Of a stretch of DNA of 64,000 nt, positions 28,050 through 36,475 are shown in pieces (positions within the stretch are counted from its first letter, which is position 1; every line of letters starts with the position of its first letter). The DNA is from Streptomyces sp. DH12. GTDB lineage: Bacteria > Actinomycetota > Actinomycetes > Streptomycetales > Streptomycetaceae. The notes beneath the pieces are model-generated. The model did not search any database, was not told the origin of the DNA, and was given only the letters and a program-made list of their open reading frames with translations. The stretch spans positions 62,001 to 126,000 of the forward strand of contig NZ_JAHWGT010000002.1 in assembly GCF_020873895.1 (NCBI RefSeq). The letters are read 5' to 3'. A program made the position numbers and the translations under genes.

Positions 28050-28256
28050 CTCAGTCCGGCGCTTCTCCCCGTCTCCGAGTACGTGTCGCTCTCGCGAGCG
28101 ACGTTGTGCCAGGCTCCGGGGGACGCGTCGACCCTTCTCCCAGGGGCCTTGCCGGGGGCCTGCCGCCGGGTTCCGGCGAGCCCACCGCTCGCAGCGCCGC
28201 GTGGGGGGCGGCGACCAGCACCCGGGGGCAGGGTGCCCGGCGTACGGCAGGGGGGG

Positions 28257-28817
28257 TCAGCCTCCGGTGCGCCACCGGTGGTCGGGCAGGAAGCGCACGT
28301 CGTACCGCTGCGGCACGGTGGCGAACTTGTGTGGTCCGGGTACGTACGGCTCCGGTGGCAGGCCGAGGGAATCGGTCGGCACACCGAGGTTCTCGAAGAA
28401 GCGCTCGAAGGTGCCGCCGGGTCCCGCGGCCACACCGACGACCCGGCTGTGGTGGCGCTCGATGCGGTAGGCGTGCGGGCAGTTCTTCGGCACGAAGCCG
28501 AAGTCGCCGGAGGTGAGCAGCCTTTCCTGCTGCTCGCCCTCCAGGTCCTCGACGAACAGCCGCACCGCGCCGTCGGTGATGTAGAAGACCTCGTACGTGT
28601 CGGGGTGGAGGTGCGCCGGGATCACGTCACCCCTGGGCCCCTCGACGGTGAAGAAGTTGAAGGCGTTCTCGGTCTGCTCGCCGCCCGCGTAGACGGTGAC
28701 CAGGTCGGTGAACAGATGGGCGCGGTCGCCCATGCCCTTCTCCAGGAAATACGGCTTCCCGGGCTCGGTCGGGATGTGCGACCGCGCGCGGCTGGGGCGG
28801 GCGAACTCCATGGTCAT
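28257..28817 (-). CDS. Cupin protein, quercetin-dioxygenase-like
   Basis: 186 aa. A single cupin barrel: motif 1 HLHPDTYEVFYITDG (His ~68, His ~70, Glu ~74) and motif 2 around GDFGFVPKNCPHAYR (His ~112). The layout matches mono- or bicupin quercetin 2,3-dioxygenases, Fe/Mn/Ni-dependent flavonol ring-cleaving enzymes. The real substrate is uncertain, as many such cupins are annotated only by similarity. The gene is divergent from a MarR regulator, and a 29-bp palindrome sits between the two starts, so it is probably the regulator's target. Confidence 0.8.
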   Translation of the reverse strand: MTMEFARPSRARSHIPTEPGKPYFLEKGMGDRAHLFTDLVTVYAGGEQTENAFNFFTVEGPRGDVIPAHLHPDTYEVFYITDGAVRLFVEDLEGEQQERLLTSGDFGFVPKNCPHAYRIERHHSRVVGVAAGPGGTFERFFENLGVPTDSLGLPPEPYVPGPHKFATVPQRYDVRFLPDHRWRTGG

Positions 28818-28839
28818 GGGGCCTCCGGCAGGACGAGAC

Positions 28840-28868
28840 GACGTATGTCAGGTTACCTGACATACGTC
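28840..28868. promoter_or_regulatory. 29-bp palindrome, likely MarR operator
   Basis: Arms GACGTATGTCAGGT and ACCTGACATACGTC around one T: 14 perfect pairs. It lies in the 105-nt divergent region, 22 nt from the cupin start and 54 nt from the MarR start. The length and symmetry fit a MarR-family dimer site controlling both genes. Confidence 0.7.
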
Positions 28869-28922
28869 ACGGGGAGCGCCCCGTACCGTCGTTATGCTCG
28901 GAGCCCCGTCCCGTGAGGAGCC

Positions 28923-29366
28923 ATGGCCACCCCCGCACGCAACCTGCCCCAGCTGCTCACCGAGGCCCGACGCTGGTTCGACGACGCTCTGGTGGCCAGC
29001 ATGCGGGCCGCCGGCGAACAGCCCGTCACCGTCGGGCAGGCGGCTGTCTTCGCCGCCCTCGACGAGGAGGGCACGACGGTCTCGGAGCTGGCCCGCCGGA
29101 TGGGCGTCACCCGGCAGTCCGCCCACCAGGCCGTGCACGCCCTCATCGGCATGGGACTCCTGGAGCAGGCGCCCGATCCCGCCTCCGCCCGCAGCCGGCT
29201 GATCCGCCCCACCGCCGGAGGTGCCCGTGCGCACCGGCGCGCCCAGGACACCCTCGCCGTCATCGAAGCCGTCCTGGCGCAACGCATCGGCGCCGATGCC
29301 GTCGGCGCCCTGCGCGAGGCGCTGACCGCCCCCATGGGGGAGCCCCCGCTGGTGGAAGCGCCCTGA
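28923..29366 (+). CDS. MarR-family transcriptional regulator
   Basis: 147 aa from ATG 28923; GTGAGGAG lies just upstream. Winged helix at ~45-115: TVSELARRMGVTRQSAHQAVHALIGMGLLE, then the wing DPASARSRLIRPT. Flanking helices would form the dimer interface. MarR proteins are usually ligand-released repressors. The divergent cupin gene and the perfect palindrome between them indicate autoregulation and control of the cupin, possibly by a phenolic or flavonoid substrate. Complete and normal in length. Confidence 0.9.
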   Translation: MATPARNLPQLLTEARRWFDDALVASMRAAGEQPVTVGQAAVFAALDEEGTTVSELARRMGVTRQSAHQAVHALIGMGLLEQAPDPASARSRLIRPTAGGARAHRRAQDTLAVIEAVLAQRIGADAVGALREALTAPMGEPPLVEAP

Positions 29367-29598
29367 CGGAAACGAGCGGCCCCGCGTCCCGGGACGGTGA
29401 CGCCACGCTCAGGAACGCCGTCGAGATCCGCGACGGAGTCGTCCGCAACCCAGGATCCTCTCCTTCCGGAACCGGACCGCCGAGTACCCGCACCTTTCGG
29501 CCGCGGCGTCCGGCCCGGGGGCACCGACGGTCGTCGCCTGACCGCGTGAGGGGACGTCGCCCCGCGTACGCGGGGGCCGGCGGTGCTGGAATGGGGGG

Positions 29599-30534
29599 AT
29601 GGTTGCCATGACGTCGCGTGTCGGTCCGCCCGCTCCCCACGAGACCGACCTCGTCGTCGTCGGCGGGGGGCCCGCCGGTTGTGCCGCCGCGCGCATGGCC
29701 GCCAGTGTCGGCATGCGGTCGGTTCTCGTCGAGGCCGGTGGCCTGTGCCGCGGCCTCCGCCGCATTCCCGTACTGGACAACGCCCTAGGTGGGCACGGCA
29801 GCGGGCCGGAGTTGGCGGACGCGGTCGCCGCGGAGCTCGCGCGCACCGAGCTGTGCCGCCTTCTCCTCGGCCGTCGCGCGGTCGAGCTGCGGGCCGGTGA
29901 CGATCGGGTCACCGTCACCCTGGACACCGGTGCGCGCGTCGGCGCCCCGTACGCCGTCGTCGCCACGGGTGTCGCCCCGCTCCAGCCGCGGGACGTCGAC
30001 TGGGTCACCGCTCCCGCCGGGCTCACCCTGCCCCCGCTGTGGGAGGCGGACGCGTCGGACGCCGTCGGCCGTACGCTCCTCGTCCTGGGCGGGGACCGGC
30101 CGATCGGCACGTTCCTGCGGGCCCATCCGGCCGCCGACACCCGTCTGCTGGTCGCCTTTCCGCGGAGCGACGACCACAAGGTCGAGGAGGTCCACGACGA
30201 CCCCCGCGTCACCCTCCTGCCCGTCGGGCGGCTGACGCTGCGTTCCGTGGAGGGGCGGGTGGCGGCCGAGATCTCGGGCCGGTCCGGTGGGCGGCGGCCG
30301 GTCGAGGCGGACGCCGTCTTCCTCAGCATCGGCGGAGCCCCCACCGCCCCGGACGGCGACCTCGTCCGGGACGGCGCCGGCTACTGCCGCCCCTCCGACC
30401 AGCACCCCCGCGTGATCGTCGCCGGCGACCTGCGCTCCGCCCGCTTCCAGCGGGTCATGACGGCCATGGGGTCGGGCAGTGAGGCGGCCCTGCGCGCCTA
30501 CTACGCGGGGCGGGGGCTGGCTGTCGGGGAGTGA
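29599..30534 (+). CDS. FAD-dependent oxidoreductase, thioredoxin-reductase fold without CxxC
   Basis: 311 aa; a second ATG at 29608 is also possible. N-terminal FAD motif VVVGGGPAGCAAARMA (~20-35), NAD(P)-binding segment near TLLVLGGDRPIG, and a C-terminal FAD motif VIVAGDLRSARFQR. The overall layout is that of thioredoxin reductase-like flavoproteins, but the redox-active CxxC of true thioredoxin reductases is absent, and only one Cys pair-like position (GLCRGL, ~50) is seen. So it may be a ferredoxin/flavodoxin-type reductase or specialised oxidase. Complete. No neighbours suggest a partner. Confidence 0.8.
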   Translation: MVAMTSRVGPPAPHETDLVVVGGGPAGCAAARMAASVGMRSVLVEAGGLCRGLRRIPVLDNALGGHGSGPELADAVAAELARTELCRLLLGRRAVELRAGDDRVTVTLDTGARVGAPYAVVATGVAPLQPRDVDWVTAPAGLTLPPLWEADASDAVGRTLLVLGGDRPIGTFLRAHPAADTRLLVAFPRSDDHKVEEVHDDPRVTLLPVGRLTLRSVEGRVAAEISGRSGGRRPVEADAVFLSIGGAPTAPDGDLVRDGAGYCRPSDQHPRVIVAGDLRSARFQRVMTAMGSGSEAALRAYYAGRGLAVGE

Positions 30535-30915
30535 GGCGCGGCCGCCCCGCCCCCGGGCGGTCGCGGGTGGGCGGGTGACGAGAAAAGTGGGTTGTGGCGG
30601 GCTGAGGCGCCGTGATTATCGTGGGGCACGATCACCTCGTCCGAGGGACGTCGCAGGAAAGGGTCACGTTGCCGTCGGTGTCACGAGCCGCGGGTGGCGG
30701 GCGGGCGGGCCGTAGGCCGCGCAGCGCCCAGGCCGCCTGGTGGCCGCTGGTGCGAAGACTCACCACGCACCGCTGAGCCGTACCGCGAGCGCAGCCGCTC
30801 CCCGGCACGGCGCGGTCCCCCGTGTCCTCCTCCCTCATCCGGCCGGCGCAGCGGCGTGCCCGCGGCCCGTCGTGCCCTCGCGCGCCCGCGGCCCGGCCCC
30901 TTCCCTCACGAGGCC
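30535..30915. other. Intergenic, no gene recognised
   Basis: 381 bases between the flavoprotein and MFS genes. The MFS reading frame is open here too, but the sequence is Arg/Pro-rich without transporter features, so it is treated as leader. Confidence 0.5.
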
Positions 30916-32214
30916 ATGAACAGAGAGAGATTCCTGCCCGCGCTGCTCGTCGTGGCGCTGATCGGCACCATCATCGAGCTGGACATGTCCGTGCCCAGCT
31001 TTCCCGGCATCACCCGGGAGCTGGGCGCGTCCGAGTCGGCGGTCCAACTCACCGTCACCGTCAACTTCCTCGGCTACTGCCTGGGCGCCCTCGCCCACGG
31101 TCCGCTGTCCGACCGGTTCGGCCGGCGCGGCGTGATGCTCGCCGGGAACACCGTCATGCTGGTGGGCGCGCTGGGGTGCGCGGTGGCGCCCGGCATCGGG
31201 TTCCTGCTCGGCTCACGGTTCGTGCAGGGCGTCGGCGCCAGCACCTCCGTCGTCCTCGTCTTCGTGATCATCGCGGACGTCTACGAGGGCGCCCGGCTGC
31301 TGAGGATGTACGGGCTGACCAACGCCGCCATGTCCGCCTTCATGACGGCCGCCCCGGCCCTCGGCGGCATGGTCGACCGCACCCTCGGCTGGCGCGGCAA
31401 CTACGCGGTGGTCTTCGCCGTCACCCTGGTGTCCCTGCTGCTCATGGTGGTGTACCTGCCCGAGACCAGGGCCGAGCGGGTCGAGGTGAGCGCCCGGCAG
31501 GTGGCGGGCGACTACCGCCGGCTGCTGCGGAGCGGGCGGTTCGTCGCCGCGTCGCTCGCCCCCAGCCTGCTGTTCGCCGGGTACATGGTCTTCATCGCCA
31601 CCGGCTCGTTCCTGTACACGGACACCTTCGGCCTGTCCGCGACGGCGTTCGCCGGCCACCTGCTGGTCGTCGTCGCGTGCTTCGCGGTGACCAGCCTCCT
31701 CGCCGCGAGGATCACGGCCCTGCTCGGAGGCCCCGGCCGCACCGTGGTGTGCGGCACCGCCGCCACGGTGGCCGGCGCCGCCCTGTTCCTCGCCCTCGGC
31801 GACGGGCCGCTGTCCACCACCGCACCGCTCGCCCTCTTCTGCGTCGGGTTCGCCACCGTCCACCCCGTCGTCTTCGCGCGGTCCCTCCAGGTCCTCCCCG
31901 AGCTGCGCGGCGCGGCGTCCTCGCTGAACATGAGCGCCCGGGCGCTGCTGGTCGCCGTGTCCACGGGTGCGGCGAGCGGTCTGTTCACCGGCGACCCCGT
32001 CGTCACCGCCGGGGCGATGGCGGTGGCCACCGCCGTCGCCGCGCCGCCGGCCCTCCTGGCCCTGCGGGGACACCCGGCGGCCGGTGAACGGGCCGCGCCC
32101 CGGCCCGACGCGGTCACCGGGGCCGACCGAGCCGGCCCGTCGACGGGCGGGTCGCTCAAGGCGCGGCGGTCAGGCGCCGCAGGCCGGTGTTCTCGAGTGC
32201 CGCGTAAGCGGTGA
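30916..32214 (+). CDS. MFS drug-export protein, Bcr/CflA type
   Basis: 432 aa from ATG 30916 (CGAGG upstream); the open frame reaches back to 30694 but without membrane character. Twelve predicted membrane segments, starting with LLVVALIGTIIELDMSV. The MFS signature GPLSDRFGRRGVML follows segment 2 and RFVQGVGAS lies in segment 4. Bcr/CflA proteins are proton-driven exporters (bicyclomycin, chloramphenicol and others). The C-terminal tail of ~45 residues is Ala/Gly/Arg-rich and overlaps a broken gene on the other strand, so the normal end may be lost by a shifted stop. Substrate unknown. Confidence 0.88.
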   Translation: MNRERFLPALLVVALIGTIIELDMSVPSFPGITRELGASESAVQLTVTVNFLGYCLGALAHGPLSDRFGRRGVMLAGNTVMLVGALGCAVAPGIGFLLGSRFVQGVGASTSVVLVFVIIADVYEGARLLRMYGLTNAAMSAFMTAAPALGGMVDRTLGWRGNYAVVFAVTLVSLLLMVVYLPETRAERVEVSARQVAGDYRRLLRSGRFVAASLAPSLLFAGYMVFIATGSFLYTDTFGLSATAFAGHLLVVVACFAVTSLLAARITALLGGPGRTVVCGTAATVAGAALFLALGDGPLSTTAPLALFCVGFATVHPVVFARSLQVLPELRGAASSLNMSARALLVAVSTGAASGLFTGDPVVTAGAMAVATAVAAPPALLALRGHPAAGERAAPRPDAVTGADRAGPSTGGSLKARRSGAAGRCSRVPRKR

Positions 32215-32516
32215 CCACGCCCGCCCCGGTCAGCATGAAGGCGGTGCCGAAGCCGGTCAGCGGCACCAGGCCGCCGTAGGCCACCGTCACAGGCGACGGC
32301 CGAGGCGGCGTTGACCGCGACGACCGCCCGTACCAGCCCGGGCGGGAAGGACGGGAGGGCCGCGACCAGGCCGAACGCCGCCGCGCCGCCGAGCTGGTAC
32401 ACACCGAACGCGACCGAGAACGCCACCGGCATCCCGGTCACGGAGCCGAGGGGGACGCACGCCGCGATCAGCGCGAACCCCATCACGGCGGTGCTCACAC
32501 CGTCGACGCGCAGCAC
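32156..32516 (-). pseudogene. Frameshifted small membrane protein
   Basis: From a GTG at 32516 the frame gives LRVDGVSTAVMGFALIAACV and a membrane-like sequence up to about 32295. Another frame then gives VAYGGLVPLTGFGTAFML and a C-terminus ALENTGLRR ending at 32156. Together this matches a common Streptomyces 4-TM protein of ~120 aa, with a frameshift near 32290. Upstream there is coding-like sequence in the first frame without a start. Overlaps the MFS 3' end by 59 nt. Confidence 0.55.
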
Positions 32517-32620
32517 CAGGCGCAGGAACCGCGCCGCGTCGGCCGGCGACGCGGAGGTCCCGCGCGGGGCGGGGCGGTGCCGGCGGGGGCCGGGTACGCG
32601 TCATCACTGGTCTCCTCCTG

Positions 32621-32818
32621 GTGGCTCGGCGCCCTCACCGTGACACGGCACACGTCGAGCTGCGCATCCGCACGCACTACGGCGACCTGGCCTTCTTCAG
32701 CATGATCGCCACCTTCGGCGCTCCCGAGGACGTGACACTGTCCGAAGTGGGGGTGGAGGAGGCGTTCTTCCCGGTGGACGGGCCCACGGAGGCTCTGCTG
32801 CGCCGCTTGTCCGGCTGA
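32621..32818 (+). pseudogene. C-terminal fragment of a transcriptional regulator
   Basis: 65 codons from GTG 32621, no clear ribosome site. VELRIRTHYGDLAFFSMIATFG and the following FFPVDGPTEALLR resemble the end of the ligand-binding domain of XRE/MmyB-type regulators. The DNA-binding N-terminus is absent, so it is a stump. The family assignment is by memory and uncertain. Confidence 0.35.
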
Positions 32819-32977
32819 GCGGCGGGGAGTCGGGGGCGCCGGCCGAGGGGTGGGGGGTCGCGGACGCGGCTGTGTCCGGTGCGGGATCCGAGCGGATAAT
32901 GATCGGGACGTGCGTCCGTGCGCGGTACTGAGCCGTCGCCGTCGGGGCGCCGTCGTGTCGAGGGGGAGCGAACGAGC

Positions 32978-33628
32978 GTGATCGAGCAGTTGTTGCCGTC
33001 CGAGGTGTGTGTCGCCGAGGCGTTCCACGACCCGCCGGGGCTGGCGCTGCTTGGTGCGGAGGCGGAGCAGGTGGGGCGTGCGGTCGACAAGCGGCGGCGC
33101 GAGTACACCACCGTCCGCTGGTGTGCGCGGCGGGCCCTCGGCGGGCTGGGCATCGGGCCCGTGCCGATACCGCGCGGTGAGCGCGGGGCGCCCGTGTGGC
33201 CGGAGCGGGTCGTCGGCAGCATGACGCACTGCCAGGGGTACCGGGGGGCGGCCGTGGCGCGCGACGCGGACCTGCGCGCCATCGGGATCGACGCCGAGGA
33301 GCACCTGCCGCTCCCCGAGGGCGTGTTGGGGCTGGTCGCGTCGGCCGGCGAGCGGGCGCACCTGGCCGAGTTGGGGCGGGTACGCGCGGACGTGCACTGG
33401 GACCGGCTGCTGTTCAGCGCGAAGGAGTCCGTGTACAAGGCGTGGTTCCCGCTGACCCGCCGTTGGCTCGGGCACGAGGAGGCCGAGTTGGCGTTCGCGG
33501 GCGACGGGACGTTCACGGCGCGGATCCTCCGGCGCCACCCGGCCGTCCCGGCGGAGGGCTTCGCCGGGCGGTGGGTGGTGGACGGGGCTCTGGTGGCGAC
33601 CGTCGTGACCGTACCGCCGGGCGTGTAG
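32978..33628 (+). CDS. 4'-phosphopantetheinyl transferase (EntD/Sfp type)
   Basis: 216 aa from GTG 32978, chosen for the GGGGGAG site upstream. Motifs: GSMTHCQGYRGAAVAR, AIGIDAEE (metal-binding Asp/Glu) and WDRLLFSAKESVYKAWFPL, the signature of the family, with Glu and Lys in KES. Length and layout fit EntD-type enzymes. It transfers phosphopantetheine from CoA to carrier proteins in the cytosol, turning apo to holo forms. The obvious clients are the three ACPs in the PKS operon downstream on the opposite strand and the PCPs of the NRPS genes. Confidence 0.93.
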   Translation: MIEQLLPSEVCVAEAFHDPPGLALLGAEAEQVGRAVDKRRREYTTVRWCARRALGGLGIGPVPIPRGERGAPVWPERVVGSMTHCQGYRGAAVARDADLRAIGIDAEEHLPLPEGVLGLVASAGERAHLAELGRVRADVHWDRLLFSAKESVYKAWFPLTRRWLGHEEAELAFAGDGTFTARILRRHPAVPAEGFAGRWVVDGALVATVVTVPPGV

Positions 33629-33670
33629 GGAGCGTCGGGGCGCCGCCTTGGCGGGTGGGTCGGCCGGAGG

Positions 33671-34597
33671 TCACGCCGCCTGGGTGCCGGGGCGTTTGAA
33701 GACCTGGCTGCCGTGCCAGAGGACGAACCGCGGGTCCACGCTGGGGCGTCCGGGGCGGGGGGTCGCGACCGGGCGGCCGTGCAGTTCGTCGACGGCGCGG
33801 CCGGCCGGTCCCCGGGCCACGTACAGCTCGGAGACCTGGATGCGCAGGTCGGGGAGGAGGCCGAGGGCGCCGAGGTCGAAGAGGGTGTGGTGCAGGGAGC
33901 ACAGGGACAGGCCGTTGTCCACCTCGTCCGGCCCGTCCTGGCTGTGCCAGCGCACGTGCGCCGCCTCGAGTCCGACGGGGTTGCGGCCGAGGGCGCCGTC
34001 GAACCCGCAGAAGGCGCAGGCGTACGCGTACGCGTGGAGCACCTCCTCGGCGAAGCCGGCCCGGCGGGTGCGCCGCTTGCGCCCGGCGACGGTGTGCGGG
34101 GCGCCGTCCGGGTCGGCTGCGAGGTCGAGGCCGACGGCGTCGCAGAGGGGCGCCTCCAGGGCGGGGGTGAAGTGCTGCTCCAGCAGGAGGCGTACGGCCG
34201 CGGCGAGCGTGCCCGGTTCGGCCAGCAGCGCCTCCACGTGCGGGCGGAGGCGGCCGTGCGCCCCTCGGTTCCGCAGGGCGGTGCCCCGCTCCGGGGCGTC
34301 CGGGCCGATCAGGCCGCCGTCCCGGTCCCGCAGGTCCCACAGTTCCCGTTCGAGGTGCACGAACGGCATCGCCGCCCGCTCCCGCGCGCGGGAGCGGCTG
34401 GTCACGGCGGGGCCGAAGTCGTTGATCAGCCGGCTGACCGGTTCCTCCGCCTCGTCGTACGAGACGGCGGTGGTGCCCGACTCGGCGAACCTCCCCAGCA
34501 GCCACAGCACCAGCAGCGGCTTGTGCGGTGCCCGCCGCTCGCCTACCTGGGCCCGCCGCAGCGCCGACAGCGCGTCCAGCAGTCGCTCCCGCGTCAT
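33671..34597 (-). CDS. HNH restriction endonuclease of the phosphorothioate-DNA-binding type
   Basis: 308 aa. N-terminal helical domain with RRAPHKPLLVLWLLGR (21-36), the hallmark of the sulfur-binding-domain McrA family (ScoMcrA/SprMcrA). C-terminal HNH: Cys194-x2-Cys197, His214 (EAAHVRWHS), Asn228 and His236-237 (CSLHHTLFD). Known members cut DNA carrying phosphorothioate from dnd-type modification, or methylated DNA. No dnd genes are in the window, and such enzymes occur in strains that lack the modification. It ends the PKS operon strand, 142 nt after the ligase gene, and is probably an independent gene. It faces the PPTase gene across 42 nt. Confidence 0.82.
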   Translation of the reverse strand: MTRERLLDALSALRRAQVGERRAPHKPLLVLWLLGRFAESGTTAVSYDEAEEPVSRLINDFGPAVTSRSRARERAAMPFVHLERELWDLRDRDGGLIGPDAPERGTALRNRGAHGRLRPHVEALLAEPGTLAAAVRLLLEQHFTPALEAPLCDAVGLDLAADPDGAPHTVAGRKRRTRRAGFAEEVLHAYAYACAFCGFDGALGRNPVGLEAAHVRWHSQDGPDEVDNGLSLCSLHHTLFDLGALGLLPDLRIQVSELYVARGPAGRAVDELHGRPVATPRPGRPSVDPRFVLWHGSQVFKRPGTQAA

Positions 34598-34739
34598 GTG
34601 CTTCGCCAGCCCCCTGTCCGCGCCCCACCCGAGTCCGTACGGGCCGTGTCCCCCTCCGATTGTGGCCCAGCCGCCGCTGCCGGGTGAGGGGGCCCCGGCC
34701 CCACGGCCCCACGGCCCCCGGTGGGCCCCGGCGCCGGGG

Positions 34740-36365
34740 TCAGGCGAACGTCACGCGTGCCACGGGGGCGAGGCGCCCGTCGGTCAGGAGCGCGCGGCAG
34801 CGGAAGCGCTGGATCTTCCCGCTGGGCGTCTTCGGCAGCACCCCGCGCGCCAGGAACAGGCACTCGGCCAGTGCGACCCCGGCCTTCTCCATGGCCAGGG
34901 ATGCCGCCTCCTCGGCGATCGGCCGGAAGTCCTTGGGGTTGCCCTGGGGTTCGACCATCAGCACGAGCCGGGACGTGCCCGAGCCGCCCGTCTCGACGAG
35001 GGCGGCGCAACCCTTGCGGACGTTCCGCAGGGAGTCGACCGCCGACTCGATCTCGGAGGCGTAGACCTTCCGGCCGCCCACCGAGAGCATGTCGTCGGCC
35101 CGGCCGAGGACGTACAGCTCGTCGTCGCGTACGAAGCCGAGGTCGCCCGTGTGCAGCCAGCCGTCCCGGAACCGTGCGGCGGTGCGCTCGGGGTCGGCGT
35201 GGTAGCCGAGGGCCAGGCTCGGCGAGGACACCCGGATCTCCGCGACGCCGCCGCCGTCCCCCGCCCGGACCGACACCCCGGGCAGCGCCACGCCGTTGGA
35301 GACCAGCCGGGCCGCCTTCGGGTGGTCGGGCGCCACCTCGACCACCGAGCCCTCGACCAGCGCGGGACCGTCGAAGGCGAGCGCCTTCGGCGCCCGGGCC
35401 CACGGCTTGCCGGTCACCGCGAGCGTCGCCTCGGCCATGCCGTACGCGGGCTGGAACGCGGTGTCGGACAGGCCGAACGGCCGGAACTTCTCCGTCGCCG
35501 CCACCAGCGTGTCCCAGTCGACGCGCTCCGCCCCGATCACCGCCGCCCGCAGCTTCAGCTCCTTGGGCAGCGCCCCGCGGCCCTGGGCCCGCGCCGCGAG
35601 GTACACGGCGGTGCTCGTGCCGGCCGTCATCGTCGCCCCGTACTCCGACATGTCGCGGAACCACGTGCGCGGCGCCATCCCGAACCGGTCGGGCGACGAC
35701 AGCACGAAGTCGAAGTCGTACGCCCACGAGTACAGCAGGCAGCCGAACATGCCCATGTCGTGGGAGAGGGGCAGCCAGGAGGCGACGGTGTCGGCGCCCG
35801 GGCGGCCCCCCGTCAGATGCAGGATGATCTCCAGTTGCCGCTCGATGGCCCGTGTGGTCAGCGCGCAACCCTTGGGGGTGCTGGTGGACCCGGACGAGTA
35901 CTGGACGAAGGCCACGTCGTCCCGGCCCGGCGGGCTCGGCTCGACGCGCCCCCCGCCGCGCAGCGCCGACCAGCCGCGGACCGGAACCTCCCTGCCGAGC
36001 CGCGGGGGGACCATGGCGGTCAGCCAGTCGTCGACCAGCAGCAGCGTCGGGTCCAGCCGCGCGGAGAGCGCCACCAGCTGCTCGCCGTACGCCTCCTGGC
36101 CCTGGCCGCGGGTCGGCAGCGGCAGGGAGGCCACCGCGCCGCCGGCCAGCCAGACCGCCAGCAGGCCGCGGACCGTGTCGGGCGTGTTGGTGAGGATGGC
36201 GCCCACCCGCGTGCCGGGGCCGACGCCCAGGGCGCGGAGCCGGCCGGCCATGCCGTGGGCGTCCCTGACGACGTCCCGCCAAGGGGTGTGGGCGAACCCG
36301 TCCCCCGTCCACTCGTGCAGCACACCGTGTCTGGCCCCGTCGGTCAGGGCGCGGAAGAACTCCAT
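34740..36365 (-). CDS. Fatty-acyl-AMP ligase (FAAL/FadD-like)
   Basis: 541 aa. ANL-superfamily motifs: YSSGSTSTPKG (156-166), ASWLPLSHDMGM (195-206), AYGMAEA (~320), LHTGDLGF and GRADDMLSVGGRKVYASEIE, C-terminal KTPSGKIQRF. SWLP-x-HDMG is the typical FAAL pattern, distinguishing it from CoA ligases; the FAAL-specific insertion cannot be confirmed by eye. It would activate a fatty acid as acyl-AMP and load it on an ACP. The N-terminal ACP of the first PKS in this operon is the likely acceptor. Last gene of the PKS operon, 110 nt after the SDR with a GTGTGC repeat between. Confidence 0.9.
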   Translation of the reverse strand: MEFFRALTDGARHGVLHEWTGDGFAHTPWRDVVRDAHGMAGRLRALGVGPGTRVGAILTNTPDTVRGLLAVWLAGGAVASLPLPTRGQGQEAYGEQLVALSARLDPTLLLVDDWLTAMVPPRLGREVPVRGWSALRGGGRVEPSPPGRDDVAFVQYSSGSTSTPKGCALTTRAIERQLEIILHLTGGRPGADTVASWLPLSHDMGMFGCLLYSWAYDFDFVLSSPDRFGMAPRTWFRDMSEYGATMTAGTSTAVYLAARAQGRGALPKELKLRAAVIGAERVDWDTLVAATEKFRPFGLSDTAFQPAYGMAEATLAVTGKPWARAPKALAFDGPALVEGSVVEVAPDHPKAARLVSNGVALPGVSVRAGDGGGVAEIRVSSPSLALGYHADPERTAARFRDGWLHTGDLGFVRDDELYVLGRADDMLSVGGRKVYASEIESAVDSLRNVRKGCAALVETGGSGTSRLVLMVEPQGNPKDFRPIAEEAASLAMEKAGVALAECLFLARGVLPKTPSGKIQRFRCRALLTDGRLAPVARVTFA

Positions 36366-36410
36366 GTACGTGACCCCCGTCTGTTCGTGCTCGTGCTCTT
36401 ACCTGTGCTC

Positions 36411-36458
36411 GTGTGCGTGTGCGTGTGCGTGTGCGTGTGCCTGTGCGCGTGCCTGTGC
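36411..36458. repeat. GTGTGC hexamer tract, 8 units
   Basis: Five perfect and three imperfect tandem GTGTGC units in the 110-nt gap between the SDR stop and the ligase start. Confidence 0.85.
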
Positions 36459-36475
36459 GTGTCGTCGTCCGGTGG

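Noticed and set aside
29599-30534. True thioredoxin reductase
   Set aside because: The fold fits but the CxxC redox pair is absent.
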